A stretch of DNA of 55,003 bases from a bacterium (GTDB lineage Bacteria > Pseudomonadota > Alphaproteobacteria > Rhizobiales > JAKIUO01), in NCBI GenBank assembly GCA_024228495.1, contig JAAETJ010000587.1, forward strand, positions 1 to 55,003, in the 5' to 3' direction. Position 1 is the stretch's first letter. Every line of letters starts with the position of its first letter. Below the pieces are notes generated by a model. That model did not search any database. It saw nothing but the letters and a program-made list of their open reading frames with translations, and was not told the origin of the DNA. Both the position numbers and the translations under genes were made by a program. Below, piece after piece: positions 52,288-55,003 of this stretch.

Positions 52288-53862
52288 TTAGACTACCCCA
52301 TTCTTTCGCCGCAAAAGCTTACGCTTTAGAGCGCCAATGTTAAAGGCGCCGATCAGGGCTGCGACCGTAAAATAAATGATCATGCCGGCAAACACCAGGC
52401 ACGCCAGAGCACCCGCCTGCGTCAGGAAGGATTGGCTACGTGCCAGATAAGAAGCCAGATAAGGCAGCATTACGAGAAGAGACACTCCCATTATCAAACT
52501 GGCGACAAAAATACGCGGGATGGCCCGTTTGGCTGGTGCATCTAGGGCATAATGACCTCGTTTTTTCAAGGTCATCCAGAGCAAACCGGCATTAACCCAG
52601 CCAGCAATAGTGGTGGCGATGGCGATACCAATATGACCCATGGCCCCGAACAGCGCGAAACTAACCACCACATTCACAAACATGGAAATACCAGCATAAA
52701 TCATCGGAGTCTTGGTATCTTCACGGGCAAAAAAGCCAGGCTGGAAAACCTTTATCAGCACGAAAGCTGGCAGTCCAAAAGCAAACGCCATCAACGCCAT
52801 GCCCACCATTTGCGTATCATTGGAACTGAAGTGGCCGCGCTCGAACAAGACCTGGATAAGCGGCAGTGGCATGACCGCCAGCGCAATCGAGGCGGGCAGC
52901 GTCAGCAATAATGAATATTCGAGAGAACGGTTCTGGCTGTCATGCGCCTCGCGCTCCTTCCCGGCGCGCAACAGCCGCGAAATATCGGGCAGCAACACTA
53001 CGCCAATGGCGATTCCCACCACACCCAGGGGTAATTGATAGAGCCGGTCAGCATAATAAAGCCATGCCACCGCCTGATCCTGCATGGAGGCAATCAGCGT
53101 GCCAATGACGATATTGATCTGCACGATGCCGCCAGAAATAACACCCGGAATACCAAGCCTGAACAAGCGCCGGACGCCCGGTGTTAGGCGCGGCGTTCGC
53201 AGCTTTAAAGCCATGCCAATGCGTTTGGCAGCCACCATCACGGCAAGCAACTGTAGCAGGCCGGCAATCGAGACCGACCAGGAAAGTACCACCCCGGCTT
53301 CGCGGGTATTGCCAAGGCTCATATATGATATTCCGGCCAGCACCGCGATGAACACGACATTTAGAATAACCGGTGCAGCGGCAGCGGCAGCAAATTTATG
53401 AAAGGCGTTTAGTATGCCCGAAAATAGCGCCAGCAGGGACACAAACAACAAATAGGGCATAGTGATGCGCGTCAGCAAAACGGCGAGATCAAACTTTTCC
53501 TTGTCAGATACGAAGCCACCAGCCAATCCAACCATCAACCAGGGCATGAATATTTCGGCAATCGCAGTGACCACCAGCAATCCAAAGATCAGTACCGCCA
53601 TCGCTTCTTGCGCAAATTGTTTCGCCTCGGCCTTGCCCTCTCCTTCCAGACACCTGGCGAACAAGGGAATAAACGCAGAGTTAAACGCCCCTTCAGCAAA
53701 CAGGCGGCGAAACAGGTTTGGAAAACGAAATGCCACCACAAAGGCTTCTGCGACCGGACCGGTGCCAAGCACCATGGCGATCATAATATCGCGGACAAAA
53801 CCAAGAACACGGCTGGCCAGCGTAAAGCCGCCGACCGTTGCAAAGGATTTAAAAAGTTTCAT
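52288..53862 (-). CDS. murJ: MurJ/MviN lipid II flippase
   Basis: 524 aa with about 14 membrane helices. The family signature region begins TVGGFTLASRVLGFVRDIMI; FAEGAFNSAFIPLFARCLEG and YADRLYQLPLGVVGIAIGVV are characteristic. It flips the peptidoglycan precursor lipid II to the periplasm. It is paired with trpS on the same strand. Its usual upstream neighbour glnD is not seen; the region before it ends in gene scraps. Confidence 0.95.
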   Translation of the reverse strand: MKLFKSFATVGGFTLASRVLGFVRDIMIAMVLGTGPVAEAFVVAFRFPNLFRRLFAEGAFNSAFIPLFARCLEGEGKAEAKQFAQEAMAVLIFGLLVVTAIAEIFMPWLMVGLAGGFVSDKEKFDLAVLLTRITMPYLLFVSLLALFSGILNAFHKFAAAAAAPVILNVVFIAVLAGISYMSLGNTREAGVVLSWSVSIAGLLQLLAVMVAAKRIGMALKLRTPRLTPGVRRLFRLGIPGVISGGIVQINIVIGTLIASMQDQAVAWLYYADRLYQLPLGVVGIAIGVVLLPDISRLLRAGKEREAHDSQNRSLEYSLLLTLPASIALAVMPLPLIQVLFERGHFSSNDTQMVGMALMAFAFGLPAFVLIKVFQPGFFAREDTKTPMIYAGISMFVNVVVSFALFGAMGHIGIAIATTIAGWVNAGLLWMTLKKRGHYALDAPAKRAIPRIFVASLIMGVSLLVMLPYLASYLARSQSFLTQAGALACLVFAGMIIYFTVAALIGAFNIGALKRKLLRRKNGVV

Positions 53863-54084
53863 AACGTCAGGATGTAAGCGGATGAAGGAAGGCTGGCAAG
53901 GTATATTGTCTATTGGGGGGAGTTTAGGTGTCTAGTTCCGCCCCATCGGCTCCGACAGCTTTCTGACAAACCTCGAAAAACGCCTCAAAAGCCTCCTGAA
54001 GCCAAGAAAAAGAGGCACGGTAAAACACTGATTTCTATCATATTTGGTTACTGCCATGTGAACCGTAATTCCGCTTACCATGCG
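53863..54084. other. intergenic region upstream of murJ
   Basis: 222 bp with no ORF or RNA recognised; presumably it holds the murJ promoter. It ends at the autotransporter scrap. Confidence 0.3.
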
Positions 54085-54570
54085 TCAGTTTCTTTCAGGT
54101 CGCTGCGTGAGAAGCCGTGCTAACGGGGATATTGTTGTCGTGCCGCCGGTAACATCACCATCAACGGCCAGCACATCGGATGTGTAGGTGGCAAGATTGA
54201 CATCAACCCGCAACTCACCCGTGCCGGCATAATCGCCGCTAACTCCAACCTCATCACCGGCTATGCCGTCCTGCATGGTGACAGTACCGTCATTGGCCAG
54301 GTTGCCGGTCAAGGCCAGCCCGCCACCGGTGGCATCAAGAACACCGCCATTGGTAACAGTCGTCGTTGGTGCAGCTAGTATGTCGTCGCTGAACGATATT
54401 GTCGAACCCGATCCAATGACAACCTCTTCGAAGTTGTCAACATTGGCACCGGTTACAGCACCGCTTGAACCTGCAAAGGTCAAGACATCGATAAAAGTAT
54501 CAGCGGTGGCGCTGACATTTGCGCCCGAGTTCAAGGTGATTGTGGTCAACGATCCGTCATAGGTACGCAT
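54085..54570 (-). pseudogene. fragment of an autotransporter-type passenger domain
   Basis: 161 codons of Gly/Thr/Asp-rich beta-helix-like sequence: TLTTITLNSGANVS-type repeats, VEDVVIGSG-like units, DATGGGLALTGNLANDGTVT and DVLAVDGDVTGGTTT. The last is typical of the region just before the beta-barrel of autotransporters. There is no signal peptide and no beta-barrel. The frame then runs into unrelated residues (LARLLTQRPERN) and stops. It is probably an internal remnant of a once much longer adhesin gene. Confidence 0.6.
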
Positions 54571-54609
54571 TTGGATGCCGATACGAGTCCAGACTTTCCC
54601 CCTGAAAAA

Positions 54610-55003
54610 CTACCCGGCGCGTACCTGAGCAATGAATTTATCAACTTCACCCTTTAGGAGTTCCGCCTGCTGAGATAGTTCGCCCGCTGCCGACATCACC
54701 TGACCAGAAGCGGCTCCAGCTTCTTGTGAAGCCTCGCTCACCGATGCGATATTGTCATTGACCTGCTGGGTGCCGACTGCCGCCTGATTGACGCTGGAAG
54801 CGATTTCCTGCGTGGCGGCACTTTGCTCTTCCATAGCCGCTGCAATGGCCGTGGAGATTTCTTCAACCTTGCTGATGGCCTCTGTAACATTATCCATAGA
54901 GCCGGATGCCAACTTGGTGGCGTTCTGAATATCAGTTATTTGCTGGGAAATCTCACCAGTTGCCTTGGCAGTCTGGTTGGCCAACTGCTTAACCTCGCCA
55001 GCA
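54610..55003 (-). CDS. methyl-accepting chemotaxis protein, C-terminal part (runs out of the window)
   Basis: About 131 codons at the 3' end of a gene that continues past the right edge. The segment reads KQLANQTAKATGEISQQITD, EEISTAIAAAMEEQSAATQE, IASSVNQAAVGTQQVNDNIA and ends KFIAQVRAG: the descending half of the cytoplasmic signalling hairpin, including the methylation helix. The N-terminal sensor and hairpin tip lie outside the window. The autotransporter scrap starts only about 40 bp after its stop. Confidence 0.88.
   Translation of the reverse strand, partial: AGEVKQLANQTAKATGEISQQITDIQNATKLASGSMDNVTEAISKVEEISTAIAAAMEEQSAATQEIASSVNQAAVGTQQVNDNIASVSEASQEAGAASGQVMSAAGELSQQAELLKGEVDKFIAQVRAG

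Overview
This window comes from an alphaproteobacterial chromosome. The main evidence is a DivL-type pseudokinase followed by tsaE-amgK/murU/addBA/trxA, the pairs trpS/murJ and rpmB/DUF3108, fdxA behind an S4-domain gene, SbcCD, and an acyl-homoserine-lactone quorum-sensing pair. The order resembles Hyphomicrobiales/Rhodobacterales-like genomes, but I cannot name a genus. Most of the window is dense housekeeping DNA, with several short accessory or decaying zones between the blocks.

Layout. 1-545: a structured, terminator-ended putative small RNA and an internally deleted IS982-type element. 546-3803: QmcA-like SPFH protein, NfeD and an RsmB-type rRNA methyltransferase. 4048-6719: a quorum-sensing locus, luxR, luxI and a phytanoyl-CoA-dioxygenase-family gene, with lux-box-like inverted repeats. 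6880-8987 (minus): gpmA, dapB, ppa. 9265-21447 (plus): divL, tsaE-amgK fusion, murU, addB, addA, trxA, covering cell-cycle control, tRNA t6A modification, MurNAc recycling and double-strand-break repair. 21549-22231 (minus): four consecutive 44-codon genes for secreted micro-peptides; I regard this as the most novel locus here. 22579-31412 (minus): folC, a small membrane protein, a graveyard of a TPR gene and a C69 peptidase gene, an M20 amidohydrolase, a sulfurtransferase, a HTH/coiled-coil/ferredoxin-reductase fusion, a methyltransferase with an in-frame 12-bp repeat, a second RsmB-family methyltransferase and rpmB. 31806-37090 (plus): DUF3108 protein, Nudix hydrolase, SUV3-like helicase, S4 protein and fdxA. 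37287-42370 (minus): sbcC and sbcD.

42448-46850 is an accessory segment: a Lys-rich small ORF, then GFA, DUF1330 and tandem AAA+ ATPase genes lying between oppositely oriented ends of an IS982-type element, with a degenerate IS982 transposase on the right. 46993-48386 (minus) carries gshB and a YraN-family gene. 48599-49917 (plus) carries two TadE-like pseudopilin genes. trpS, a membrane protein with a 3 x 120-bp LEA-like repeat, and murJ follow. The right edge holds an autotransporter-passenger scrap and the 3' end of a chemotaxis receptor gene.

The calls rest on visible motifs, reading frames, Shine-Dalgarno sites and gene order. No database search was possible.
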